Positions 7,927 through 15,645 of a stretch of DNA of 64,000 nucleotides are shown piece after piece. The translations under genes and the position numbers were made by a program. Source of the stretch: Microlunatus antarcticus. GTDB taxonomy: Bacteria > Actinomycetota > Actinomycetes > Propionibacteriales > Propionibacteriaceae. Every line of letters begins with the position of its first letter. Positions within the stretch are counted from its first letter, which is position 1. The notes below the pieces were generated by a model. The model saw only the letters and a program-made list of their open reading frames with translations, was not told the origin of the DNA and did no database searches. Location of the stretch: the NCBI RefSeq assembly GCF_014193425.1, contig NZ_JACHZG010000001.1, positions 2,790,001 to 2,854,000 on the forward strand, in the 5' to 3' direction.

Positions 7927-8535
7927 ATGACCGTCTCTCGCGGCTTCGCCGGACGTCGACGCGGAGGTCAGCGCACCGACCTCCCGCCCGGGCAGTACGA
8001 CGAGGGCGACGGCTGGCCCGTGCTCACCGCCGAGGTTGCGCCCCGCCTGGACCCGCAGTCCTGGTCGATGGGCGTCGACGGCCTGGTCGACACCCCGCGC
8101 ACCTGGACCTGGGACGAGATGCACGCGCTCCCCCAGTCCGACTACGACGGTCCGATCCACTGCGTGACGACCTGGTCCAAGTTCGGCATGCACTGGTCCG
8201 GGGTGAGCGTCGACGTCCTGCTCGACGCCGCCGGGGTGAAGAAGGAGGCGAAGTTCGTCCTCGCCACCTCGACCACCGGCTACACCACGAACCTCCCGCT
8301 CGAGCACCTGCGCGGCGGCCAGGCCTGGGTGGCGTGGGAGGCGGACGGCAAGCCGCTCACCCGTGAGCACGGCGGCCCGGTCCGGCTGCTGGTGCCGCAC
8401 CTGTACTTCTGGAAGAGCGCCAAGTGGGTCACGCAGCTCACGCTCCTGGACCACGACGTGCAGGGCTTCTGGGAGCGCAACGGCTACCACGACCTCGGCG
8501 ACCCCTGGCGCGAGCAGCGCTACCAGGGTGACTGA
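7927..8535 (+). CDS. sulfite-oxidase-type molybdopterin oxidoreductase (MsrP/YedY-like)
   Basis: 202 aa, ATG preceded by AGGAGG at good spacing. It is a single oxidoreductase molybdopterin-binding domain. Cys79 in 'IHCVTTWSKFGMHW' is the expected Mo-ligating cysteine, and 'GGPVRLLVPHLYFWKSAKW' is the conserved cofactor-pocket segment. It lacks an obvious twin-arginine signal, so it is probably cytoplasmic, unlike true MsrP. The next gene, a flavin reductase, overlaps by 8 bases and is the likely electron donor. Substrate unknown. Confidence 0.85.
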   Translation: MTVSRGFAGRRRGGQRTDLPPGQYDEGDGWPVLTAEVAPRLDPQSWSMGVDGLVDTPRTWTWDEMHALPQSDYDGPIHCVTTWSKFGMHWSGVSVDVLLDAAGVKKEAKFVLATSTTGYTTNLPLEHLRGGQAWVAWEADGKPLTREHGGPVRLLVPHLYFWKSAKWVTQLTLLDHDVQGFWERNGYHDLGDPWREQRYQGD

Positions 8536-9262
8536 GCAGGTGGCGGACAGCACGACCGCGCCCGCCCCGACGGGGGCGTGGCGCACGGCCGTCGTCCGCG
8601 AGGTGCGGCACCCGCACCCCCGGGCCGTGCTGCTGCGCCTCGAGGTGCCCGACCGGATCGACCACCTCCCGGGCCAGCACTACGTCGTCCGGCTGTCGGC
8701 GCCCGACGGCTACGTCGCACAGCGCTCGTACTCGCTGTCCTCGCCGGCGGAGGACCCGCTGGTCGAGCTCTACGTCGAGCGGATCGACGACGGGGAGGTC
8801 TCCGGCTACCTCGCGGACGGGGTCGCCGTCGGCGACCGGCTCGACGTGCGCGGCCCGATCGGCGGCTGGTTCGTCTGGCGCGGCACGACCCCGGCGCTGG
8901 GCGTCGGCGGCGGCACCGGCGTCGTGCCGCTCGTCGCGATGCTGCGGCACGCGCAGGCGGTCGGCGCGACCGACCTGCTCCGCCTCGTCGCGGCCGCGCG
9001 CACCTGGGACGACCTCCCGTACGCGGACGAGCTCCGCGACGCGGGCGCCGTGCTCGCGCTGAGCCGTACGGGCCTGGCGGGCGGCAGGCCGAGCGGCCGG
9101 CTGGCGGCGGACGACCTCGCCCCGTTCCTCGAGGACCGCGGCCCGGGCTGGACGTCCTTCGTGTGCGGCTCGGCCGGCTTCGCCGACTCGGCCACCACGC
9201 TGCTGACCGGGCTGGGGGTGCCGGACGCCGACGTCCGGGTGGAGCGGTTCGGCCCCACCTGA
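8528..9262 (+). CDS. FAD-binding ferredoxin-NADP reductase-type oxidoreductase
   Basis: 244 aa from GTG 8528, overlapping the molybdoprotein stop by 8 bases. The FAD-binding beta-barrel carries 'RSYSLSS' (isoalloxazine/phosphate binding), followed by the NAD(P) domain with 'GVGGGTGVVPL' and the C-terminal 'FVCGSAGFADS'. No 2Fe-2S domain is present. It most likely supplies electrons from NAD(P)H to the upstream molybdoprotein; such pairs are common in Actinobacteria. Confidence 0.88.
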   Translation: MTEQVADSTTAPAPTGAWRTAVVREVRHPHPRAVLLRLEVPDRIDHLPGQHYVVRLSAPDGYVAQRSYSLSSPAEDPLVELYVERIDDGEVSGYLADGVAVGDRLDVRGPIGGWFVWRGTTPALGVGGGTGVVPLVAMLRHAQAVGATDLLRLVAAARTWDDLPYADELRDAGAVLALSRTGLAGGRPSGRLAADDLAPFLEDRGPGWTSFVCGSAGFADSATTLLTGLGVPDADVRVERFGPT

Positions 9263-9268
9263 CCGACC

Positions 9269-9682
9269 ATGAGCCATGCTGGAGGGGTGCGAAGAACCAG
9301 CAGATGGATGGCGGCGGCGGCCGTGGTGGTGGCGACGGCCGGCCTGACGACGGCCTGCAACCAGCCGATCTCGACCGGGGACAGCCCCAGCGCGGGTGCG
9401 AGCAGCACCCTCGCCCCGCTCACCGTCCCGATCACGATCGCCGGCGGGCAGGTGCAGCCGAACGGCGAGAAGATCTCCGCCTCGCTCGGCCAGCAGGTCG
9501 TCCTGGTCGTGACCAGCGACGAGGCCGACGAGATCCACGCCCACACCGGCGGTGACGGGTACGAGCTGGAGGTCCCGGCCAACCAGCCCACGACGGGCTC
9601 GTTCACGCCGACGCAGCCGGGCAGCTTCGAGATCGAGTCGCACCACCTCGGCAAGGTCATCGTCGTCCTGAACGTCCGCTAG
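9269..9682 (+). CDS. cupredoxin-like lipoprotein
   Basis: 137 aa. Signal peptide with lipobox 'LTTAC' (Cys30). The rest is a beta-rich domain, 'QVQPNGEKISASLGQQVVLVV' split over strands, then 'DEIHAHTGGDGYE' and 'GSFEIESHH', resembling cupredoxin_1 domains. His residues could ligate copper, but no Cys/Met blue-copper pattern is evident, so metal binding is unproven. Six bases separate it from the reductase gene and nine from the next membrane protein gene, so the four form one operon. Confidence 0.7.
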   Translation: MSHAGGVRRTSRWMAAAAVVVATAGLTTACNQPISTGDSPSAGASSTLAPLTVPITIAGGQVQPNGEKISASLGQQVVLVVTSDEADEIHAHTGGDGYELEVPANQPTTGSFTPTQPGSFEIESHHLGKVIVVLNVR

Positions 9683-9691
9683 AGCCGCGCG

Positions 9692-11032
9692 TTGCCCCCG
9701 TACGCGCTCGCCGGTCCTTCCGTGCTCGCCCCGCTGCACGGCATCGCCTCGCGGCACGACCTGCCGCTGCCGTTCTCCTTCGTCCTCGTCGGGGCCGGGG
9801 TGGCGCTCGTCGTCTCGTTCGTCGTGCTCGGCGTGGCGTGGCGGCGGCCCCGCTTCGGCGCCGTCGGCGGGGTCGCGCTGCCACGGCTCACCCGGTTCGT
9901 GGACTCCTCCGTCACCCGCACGCTCGCGCGCGTGCTGGTGCTGGTGCTCTTCGCCTGGGTCGGGCTGGCCCTGTTCGCGGGGCGCGACCTGCTGACCAAC
10001 CCGGTCTTCGGCTTCGTCTTCGTGTGGATGTGGGTGGGCCTGGTCCCGCTGTCGATCCTGCTCGGACCGTTCTGGCGGGTGGTCAACCCGCTCCGGACGC
10101 TGCACCGGCTGCTGTGCGCGGTCGCGCGGACCGACCCGCGCGAGGGCCTCGCGGCGCTGCCGTCCTGGGTGGGGCTGTGGCCCGGGGCGATCCACCTGAC
10201 CGCGTTCACCTGGCTGGAGCTCGTGCAGCCCGACCGGACGACGCTCCCGGTGATGCGGGTCTGGGCACTGGCCTGGCTGGTCGTCGTGGTCCTGGGCGCC
10301 ATCGCCTTCGGGGAGCGATGGTTCGCCGTCTCCGACCCGTTCGAGGTCTACTCGACGACGATCGCGCGGCTGTCGCCCTGGCACCGGACCGGCGACGTCC
10401 TGCGCCTGGTCAACCCGCTCGCCGGGCTGACCGCGTGGCGACCGCCACCGGGGGCCGTCGGGGTGGTCGCCGTGCTGCTGGGCAGCACCGCCTTCGACAG
10501 CTTCACCAACACCACGCGGTGGATCAGCACCGTGCAGGCGTCCGCCGTGCCGAGCATCCTCTGGGCCACGGCCGGGCTGCTCGTGATGATCCTGGTCGTG
10601 CTGGTGACCTTCACCGCGGCCGCCGCGTGGATGGCCCGGTACGGCGACCGACCGGCCCGCACGTACGCCCGGCTGATGGCCGGCTCGCTCGTGCCGATCG
10701 TCGTGGGCTACGCGATCGCGCACTACTTCACCCTGCTCGTCCTCGAGGGCCAGCGGGTGCTGGTCAACCTGTCCGACCCGCTCGGGCGCGGCTGGGACGT
10801 CCTGGGCACCGGGCGCTGGGCCGTCGACGCCTCGATCTTCGACCACCCGACGGCCATCGCGGTCGTCCAGCTCCTCGCCATCGTCGTCGGGCACGTCCTC
10901 GGGGTGATCTCGGCCCACGAGAAGGCGGTCGCCCTCCTCCCCGAACGTTCCGCGCTCCGGGGCCAGTGGCCGATGCTCGTGCTGATGGTCGGCTACACCT
11001 GCGCCGGGCTGGTCCTGCTCTTCTCGCCCTGA
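9692..11032 (+). CDS. polytopic membrane protein of unknown function
   Basis: 446 aa, TTG start. About 10-11 hydrophobic segments with conserved-looking loops: 'GPFWRVVNPLRTLHR', 'GERWFAVSDPFEVYS' and 'TAFDSFTNTTRW'. No transporter superfamily motif was recognised. It is the last gene of the operon with a cupredoxin-like lipoprotein and a molybdoprotein/flavin-reductase pair, so a role in metal handling or membrane redox chemistry is possible but only inferred. Confidence 0.7.
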   Translation: MPPYALAGPSVLAPLHGIASRHDLPLPFSFVLVGAGVALVVSFVVLGVAWRRPRFGAVGGVALPRLTRFVDSSVTRTLARVLVLVLFAWVGLALFAGRDLLTNPVFGFVFVWMWVGLVPLSILLGPFWRVVNPLRTLHRLLCAVARTDPREGLAALPSWVGLWPGAIHLTAFTWLELVQPDRTTLPVMRVWALAWLVVVVLGAIAFGERWFAVSDPFEVYSTTIARLSPWHRTGDVLRLVNPLAGLTAWRPPPGAVGVVAVLLGSTAFDSFTNTTRWISTVQASAVPSILWATAGLLVMILVVLVTFTAAAAWMARYGDRPARTYARLMAGSLVPIVVGYAIAHYFTLLVLEGQRVLVNLSDPLGRGWDVLGTGRWAVDASIFDHPTAIAVVQLLAIVVGHVLGVISAHEKAVALLPERSALRGQWPMLVLMVGYTCAGLVLLFSP

Positions 11033-11099
11033 ACGTTCATGCAGGGGGCGACCAACGTCCCTTCCCGGCGACCGGTGATCTTCCTAGGGTCGGCTCAGC

Positions 11100-11119
11100 G
11101 CCCAGCACCCGCGCTGGGC
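11100..11119 (+). promoter_or_regulatory. leader hairpin before the chloroperoxidase-like gene
   Basis: GCCCAGC (11100-11106) pairs exactly with GCTGGGC (11113-11119) around a 6-base loop. It lies between a TAGGGT-like -10 hexamer near 11085 and the AGGAGG ribosome site at about 11127. It could be an attenuator or simply a 5' stabilising stem. Confidence 0.35.
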
Positions 11120-11137
11120 CGGGAAGAAGGAGGCTTC

Positions 11138-11958
11138 GTGCCGTACATCAGCACCAAGGACGGGACCCAGCTCTACTACGTGGAGCAGGGCAAGGTCGAC
11201 CCGTCGTCCTCAGCCACGGCTGGCCGCTCAGCTCGGACGCCTGGCAGCTCGAGCTCAAGCTGCTGGCCGATGCCGGCTACCGGGCGATCGCGCACGACCG
11301 GCGCGGCCACGGCCGGTCGCAGCAGACCTACCAGGGCAACGACATGGACACGTACGCCTCGGACCTGGCCGACCTGGTCGAGGCCCTCGACCTGACCGAC
11401 CTGGCGGTGATCGGCCACTCCACCGGGGGTGGCGAGGTCGTGCGCTACGCCGCGCAGCACGGGGTCGGCCGGGTGACGAAGGTGATCACCGCAGGGGCCG
11501 TCCCACCGGTCATGATCAAGTCCGACAGCAACCCTGACGGCAGCCCGATCGAGGTCTTCGACGGCATCCGCGAGGGCGTGCTGAAGGACCGGTCGCAGTT
11601 CTACCAGGACCTGTCGGTGCCGTTCTACGGCTTCAACCGCGACGGCGCCAAGGTGTCGCAGGGGCTGAAGGACGACTTCTGGCGCCAGGGCATGCTGGCC
11701 GGGCTGACCGCCGCGTACGACTGCGTGAAGGCGTTCTCGGAGACCGACTTCACCGAAGACCTGAAGTCCCTGGACGTACCGATCTTCATCGCGCAGGGCG
11801 ACGACGACCAGATCGTCCCGATCCACGACGCCGCGCTGAAGACGATCGAGCTCGTCAAGCACGGCACGCTCAAGGTCTACCCGGGTGCCCCCCACGGCAT
11901 CGCCGGGGACTACCAGGCCGAGCTCGACGCCGACATCCTGGCGTTCCTCGGGAGCTGA
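11138..11958 (+). pseudogene. alpha/beta hydrolase (non-haem chloroperoxidase type), frameshifted
   Basis: A good AGGAGG site precedes GTG 11138, and the first ~18 codons ('VPYISTKDGTQLYYVEQG') match the usual N-terminus. At 11192-11196 the frame is lost. The family sequence resumes one frame over as 'GRPVVLSHGWPLSSDAW' and runs uninterrupted to 11958. One missing G in the AAGG run would repair it. The downstream part keeps the Ser nucleophile in 'GHSTGGGE', an Asp in 'GDDDQIVP' and the late His in 'GAPHGIAGD'. It is either a recent pseudogene or a sequencing error. Confidence 0.8.
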
Positions 11959-12029
11959 CGGCGACGGTCGGCGGGCACCCGCCCCGCGCCTCGTCACCCG
12001 GGCGGGCGCCCGCCGACCGGACCTGGTGC

Positions 12030-12049
12030 TAGCGTTTTGTCCTGACAAA
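12030..12049 (+). promoter_or_regulatory. promoter -10 and GntR operator 1
   Basis: A TAGCGT hexamer (12030-12035) is immediately followed by the palindrome TTTGTCCTGACAAA (12036-12049). Nearly the same palindrome (TTTGTGCCGACAAA) precedes the GntR gene at 13311, so this is a likely binding site of that regulator, placed to block the dehydrogenase promoter. Confidence 0.65.
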
Positions 12050-12075
12050 CGCACCCGGTCGAGAGGGACCCGACG

Positions 12076-13269
12076 ATGACGTCAAGCACCAACGCTGCTG
12101 CCACCCCCCTTCGCGTCGGCGTGGTCGGCCTCGGCTGGATGGGCCAGGTCCACGCCCGCGCGTACACCCGCGTCGGGCAGCACTACCTCGACGCCCCGCT
12201 GCGACCCGTCCTGGTCGCCGTGGCCGACAACGCCGGCGACGCCCGGATCGCGCGGACGGTCGTGGCGTACGGGTTCGCCGACGTGCACGCCGACTGGCGT
12301 GACCTGGTCGCGCGCGACGACATCGACGTCATCAGCATCACCGGCCCGAACTTCATCCACCGCGACGTCGCGGTCGCCGCGGCCGAGGCGGGCAAGCACG
12401 TGTGGCTGGAGAAGCCGGCCGGGCGCAACGCCGAGGAGACCGCCGAGATCGCGGAGGCCGTTGCGCGGGCCGGGGTCCAGGCGGCGGTGGGCTTCAACTA
12501 CCGCAACGCCCCGGCCGTCGAGCTGGCCCGGCAGCTCGTGGCCGACGGTCGGCTCGGCCGGATCGAGCAGGTCAGCATCACGATGCTCGCCGACTACGCC
12601 GCGCACCCCGAGGGCGCGCTCACCTGGCGCTACCAGAACGAGTGGGCCGGCTCGGGCGTGCTCGGCGACCTGGTCAGCCACGGCATCGACCTCGGCCGCT
12701 ACGTCGTCGGCGAGGTGGAGTCGCTGGTCTGCGACACCGCGACGTTCATCACCGAGCGGCCCGCGCTCAGCGGGGCCGCCTTCGCGCACACCGCCCGCGG
12801 CACCGGGGCCCTCGCGCGGGTCGAGAACGAGGACTACGCCGGCGCCCTCCTCCGCTTCGCGGGCGGCGCGCGCGGCTCCCTGACGTCGAGCCGCGTCGCG
12901 GTCGGCGAGCAGTGCACGTACGGGATCGAGGTGCACGGCGACACCGGCTCGCTGGCGTGGGACTTCCGCCGGATGGGCGAGCTCCAGGTCTGCCTCGACC
13001 AGGAGGTCACCGACGCCTCGTACGCGACCCACTACGTGAAGGCCGGCGACGGCGACCTCGGCGCGTTCCAGCCCGGGTCGGGCATCGCCATGAGCTACGA
13101 CGACCTCAAGGTCGTCGAGGCGCACCGGCTGGTGCGTTCCATCGCCACCGGCACGCCCGAGGGCGCCACGATCACCGACGCGCTCCGGGCGGCCCGGCTC
13201 GTCGACGCCATGGCCGAGTCGGCGCGGGAGCGGCGCTGGGTGGACACGGCGGACATCTCCGCCTCCTGA
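12076..13269 (+). CDS. Gfo/Idh/MocA-family NAD(P)-dependent oxidoreductase
   Basis: 397 aa. N-terminal Rossmann motif 'RVGVVGLGWMGQVHARAY', followed by the family signature 'HVWLEKPAGRN' carrying the EKP lysine, and 'GVLGDLVSHGIDLGRYVVG', which supplies the Asp/His catalytic pair. These enzymes oxidise sugars, inositols or sugar derivatives; the substrate is unknown. No transporter is adjacent. Regulation is visible: the operator at its promoter is repeated in front of the next gene, a GntR regulator. Confidence 0.9.
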   Translation: MTSSTNAAATPLRVGVVGLGWMGQVHARAYTRVGQHYLDAPLRPVLVAVADNAGDARIARTVVAYGFADVHADWRDLVARDDIDVISITGPNFIHRDVAVAAAEAGKHVWLEKPAGRNAEETAEIAEAVARAGVQAAVGFNYRNAPAVELARQLVADGRLGRIEQVSITMLADYAAHPEGALTWRYQNEWAGSGVLGDLVSHGIDLGRYVVGEVESLVCDTATFITERPALSGAAFAHTARGTGALARVENEDYAGALLRFAGGARGSLTSSRVAVGEQCTYGIEVHGDTGSLAWDFRRMGELQVCLDQEVTDASYATHYVKAGDGDLGAFQPGSGIAMSYDDLKVVEAHRLVRSIATGTPEGATITDALRAARLVDAMAESARERRWVDTADISAS

Positions 13270-13310
13270 GCGGCGCCGCGCCTGGCGTGCGCCTCACAGG
13301 TCGGGGTGGG

Positions 13311-13345
13311 TTTGTGCCGACAAACCCCGGTGCTCGTCCTAGGGT
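13311..13345 (+). promoter_or_regulatory. GntR operator 2 and leaderless promoter
   Basis: Palindrome TTTGTGCCGACAAA (13311-13324) sits where the -35 region should be, followed by the -10 hexamer TAGGGT (13340-13345). The ATG of the GntR gene begins only 7 bases later, so the transcript is probably leaderless and the gene autorepressed. Confidence 0.65.
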
Positions 13346-13351
13346 GGTGCC

Positions 13352-14110
13352 ATGTCGCAGGGTGCCGCGTTCGCCGAGCTCGACATCCGGCTCGACCGGA
13401 CGTCGTCGGTGCCGCTCTACCACCAGCTCGCCACCTCGATCGAGCAGGCCATCACGTCGGGCGAGCTGGCCCCGGGCGACCGGCTCGAGAATGAGCTGTC
13501 CCTGACCAACCGCCTGGGGCTCTCGCGCCCCACGGCCCGGCAGGCGATCCAGGAGCTGGTGAAGAAGGGCCTGCTGGTCCGCAAGCGCGGGGTCGGCACC
13601 CAGGTCGTGCGCTCGCAGTTCCGCCGCGACGAGCGGCTCTCGAGCCTCAACGAGGACCTGGCCAAGGCCGGCCGCGTCCCGAGCACCCGCCTCCTCGACT
13701 TCACGGTCGGGCCGCTGGCCGACGACGTGCGGGACGCGCTCGACGCCACCGGCGTGACCGAGGGCGACTTCGTCACCATCCGCCGGCTGCGCCTGGCCGA
13801 CGACGTGCCGCTGGCCATCCTCACCAACTACCTGCCGGCGCGCTTCGAGATCGCCCGGAGCGACGTCGAGGACGGCCTCAGCCTCTACGGCCACCTCGCG
13901 ACGCTGGGCGTCAACCTCAAGATCGCCCACCAGCGGATCTCCGCGCGGCTCATGGACGACGAGGAGGCCGGCCTGCTCGACTCCACGCCGCCGGCCGCCT
14001 GCCTCACCGTCGAGCGGACCGCGTACGACGACGTCGGCCAGTTCGTCGAGCTCGGCCGGCACGTCTACCAGGCCGCCCACTACTCGATCCAGTCCTCGCT
14101 CGTCGTCTGA
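13352..14110 (+). CDS. GntR-family transcriptional regulator, HutC subfamily (UTRA domain)
   Basis: 252 aa. N-terminal winged helix: 'PLYHQLATSIEQAI', 'ELAPGDRLENE', 'LGLSRPTARQAIQELV', 'GLLVRKRGVGTQVV'. The remainder (about residues 95-250) is a UTRA ligand domain with 'RLRLADDVPLAILTNYLP' and the closing 'AHYSIQSSLVV'. It probably represses both itself and the upstream sugar-type dehydrogenase via the shared TTTGTNNNGACAAA-like palindromes (written here as the consensus of two sites). Ligand unknown. Confidence 0.9.
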   Translation: MSQGAAFAELDIRLDRTSSVPLYHQLATSIEQAITSGELAPGDRLENELSLTNRLGLSRPTARQAIQELVKKGLLVRKRGVGTQVVRSQFRRDERLSSLNEDLAKAGRVPSTRLLDFTVGPLADDVRDALDATGVTEGDFVTIRRLRLADDVPLAILTNYLPARFEIARSDVEDGLSLYGHLATLGVNLKIAHQRISARLMDDEEAGLLDSTPPAACLTVERTAYDDVGQFVELGRHVYQAAHYSIQSSLVV

Positions 14111-14132
14111 GACCACGGACCATTCGGGCCCG

Positions 14133-14999
14133 TCAGGGACCGGTCGGCGCGAGCAGGTCGTGCTCGGTGCTCGTGACGGAGAAGCCCTGGGACCGGTAGA
14201 GCCGGCGCGCCACGTCGTTGCCGCCGAAGACGTGCAGGCCGAGCCGGTCGTCCCCCGCCCGTCGGGCGAGCACCTCGGCGACGACCATGGCCGCCCGACC
14301 GAGCCCGCGACCCCGGTGCGCCTCGGCGACCTCGACGTCGTAGACGTAGGACAGCCCGGGCCCCCGGCGGTGCCGGACCCAGAGGTGCCCGACCGGCGCC
14401 TCGCCCTCGACGAGGAGCACGAGCGAGGTGTCCGGCGTGGCGAGCCCGGCAGGCAGGAGACGCGCGAAGTCGCGCTCCGCACGTTCCCGGGCGAGCACGA
14501 GGTCGCCCCCGGAACGTTCCCGGTTGTCCTCCGCGTACGCCACGACCTGCTGCTCCCGCCAGGGTCCGAGCTCGGCGGGGGTCATCGCCCGCCACCCGAG
14601 CCCGGCCGGCGGCACGACGTCGGCGGCGACGCGCTTGACCATGCGCTCTCCGAGGACCTTCGTCCCCGCCGCGACGTCGAGCAGGAGGACGTCGTCGGCT
14701 CCGACGTCGACGCTGAGCACCGCGGCCCCCGAGGTCGACGCACGGGCGCAGACCAGCTCACCGACCGCCCTGGCCAGGTCGGGCCCGGCCACGGCGAACG
14801 CGTCGGGACGCACCCACAGCCCCTCCAGCACGAGCAACGGCGGGTCCCCGGTGAGGATCGCTGCTCCGACCGGCCCGGGCTCCCGCGCGTCCTCCACGAC
14901 CAGCACGGTGGCCCCGACCGGAACCGTCAGTCCCGAGGCCGCGGGGACGGGCAGGTCGTCGCGCAGGACGAACCGGTCAGGCTCAGGCGTCGAGGACAC
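14133..14999 (-). CDS. GNAT acetyltransferase, probably two tandem GNAT-like halves
   Basis: 288 aa, GTG start. The C-terminal half is a clear GNAT domain: 'YVYDVEVAEAHRGRGLGRAAM' (acetyl-CoA binding R-x-x-G-x-G) and 'NDVARRLYRSQGF'. The N-terminal ~130 residues ('LVLEGLWVRPDAFAVAGPDL') look like a degenerate first GNAT copy. The start lies within the last 17 bases of the phosphoribosyltransferase gene, so the two are coupled. Acceptor substrate unknown. Confidence 0.82.
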   Translation of the reverse strand: MSSTPEPDRFVLRDDLPVPAASGLTVPVGATVLVVEDAREPGPVGAAILTGDPPLLVLEGLWVRPDAFAVAGPDLARAVGELVCARASTSGAAVLSVDVGADDVLLLDVAAGTKVLGERMVKRVAADVVPPAGLGWRAMTPAELGPWREQQVVAYAEDNRERSGGDLVLARERAERDFARLLPAGLATPDTSLVLLVEGEAPVGHLWVRHRRGPGLSYVYDVEVAEAHRGRGLGRAAMVVAEVLARRAGDDRLGLHVFGGNDVARRLYRSQGFSVTSTEHDLLAPTGP

Positions 15000-15492
15000 C
15001 GGACCGGTTCGCGACCGGGGGCTCGGTCGACCAGGGGAAGTTGATCCAGCGCGAGGTGCGCTTCCAGACGTGGTCGCAGGTGATCACCGACTGCGGCTTC
15101 TCGTAGAGGACCGCCGTCCGCATCTCCCGGACGTGCCCGGAGCAGAAGTCGGCGACCAGCTCGAGCGTGCGGCCGGTGTCGGCCACGTCGTCGACGACGA
15201 GCACCGACGCCTCGTCGAGGTCGTGCGCGTTCAGGAACGGCGGCAGCATCACCGGGACGTCGAGGCGGCTGTCGACGCCGGTGTAGAACTCGACGCTGAT
15301 GGTGAACAGGTTCTTGCAGCCCAGCGCGTACGCGAGGCTCCCGGCCGGGATCAGGCCGCCGCGGGCGATGCCGAGGACGACGTCGGGCACGAAACCGCTG
15401 TCGGCGACGGTCTGGGCCAGCTCACGGGCAGCCCGGCCGTAGAGGTCCCAGGTCAGGACCTCCCGCTCCTGCTCGGGCGGCGCCGGGCTCAT
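14983..15492 (-). CDS. phosphoribosyltransferase (xanthine/hypoxanthine type)
   Basis: 169 aa. The PRPP-binding loop 'SVLVVDDVADTGRTLELV' is unambiguous, and 'VLGIARGGLIPAGSLAYALG' is the usual upstream loop of type I PRTases. The C-terminus 'WKRTSRWINFPW' resembles the xanthine/guanine branch, which transfers ribose-phosphate to purine bases. Exact base specificity cannot be read from sequence. Upstream of, and overlapping, the GNAT gene. Confidence 0.85.
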   Translation of the reverse strand: MSPAPPEQEREVLTWDLYGRAARELAQTVADSGFVPDVVLGIARGGLIPAGSLAYALGCKNLFTISVEFYTGVDSRLDVPVMLPPFLNAHDLDEASVLVVDDVADTGRTLELVADFCSGHVREMRTAVLYEKPQSVITCDHVWKRTSRWINFPWSTEPPVANRSGVLDA

Positions 15493-15507
15493 GGCCGCAC
15501 CTCCGTC

Positions 15508-15523
15508 GCGCCCCGGGGGGCGC
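15508..15523. repeat. GC-rich hairpin upstream of the phosphoribosyltransferase
   Basis: GCGCCCC (15508-15514) and GGGGCGC (15517-15523) form a perfect 7-bp stem 16-31 bases before the ATG at 15492. It overlaps the ribosome-entry region and might affect translation. Confidence 0.35.
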
Positions 15524-15569
15524 GGCCAGCCGACAGGGCGGCAGTGGTAGACAAGGTCTCAGAGCGCGA

Positions 15570-15601
15570 CCAGGACCGCGAGCAGCGTCGCCCGGTCCTG
15601 G
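15570..15601 (-). terminator. candidate terminator after the DUF2891 gene
   Basis: CCAGGACCG (15570-15578) pairs perfectly with CGGTCCTGG (15593-15601), loop 14 bases, 45 bases beyond the DUF2891 stop. No U-tract follows, as is common in high-GC actinobacteria. Confidence 0.5.
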
Positions 15602-15645
15602 CCACGCCCTCGGCGGGCTGACGGTTCACGGTGTGGGGCACGGCC

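Noticed and set aside
8438-10918. 826-codon open frame antisense to the redox operon
   Set aside because: Its product is Arg/Gly/Asp/His-rich low-complexity typical of antisense frames in GC-rich genes; the plus-strand genes have motifs and ribosome sites.
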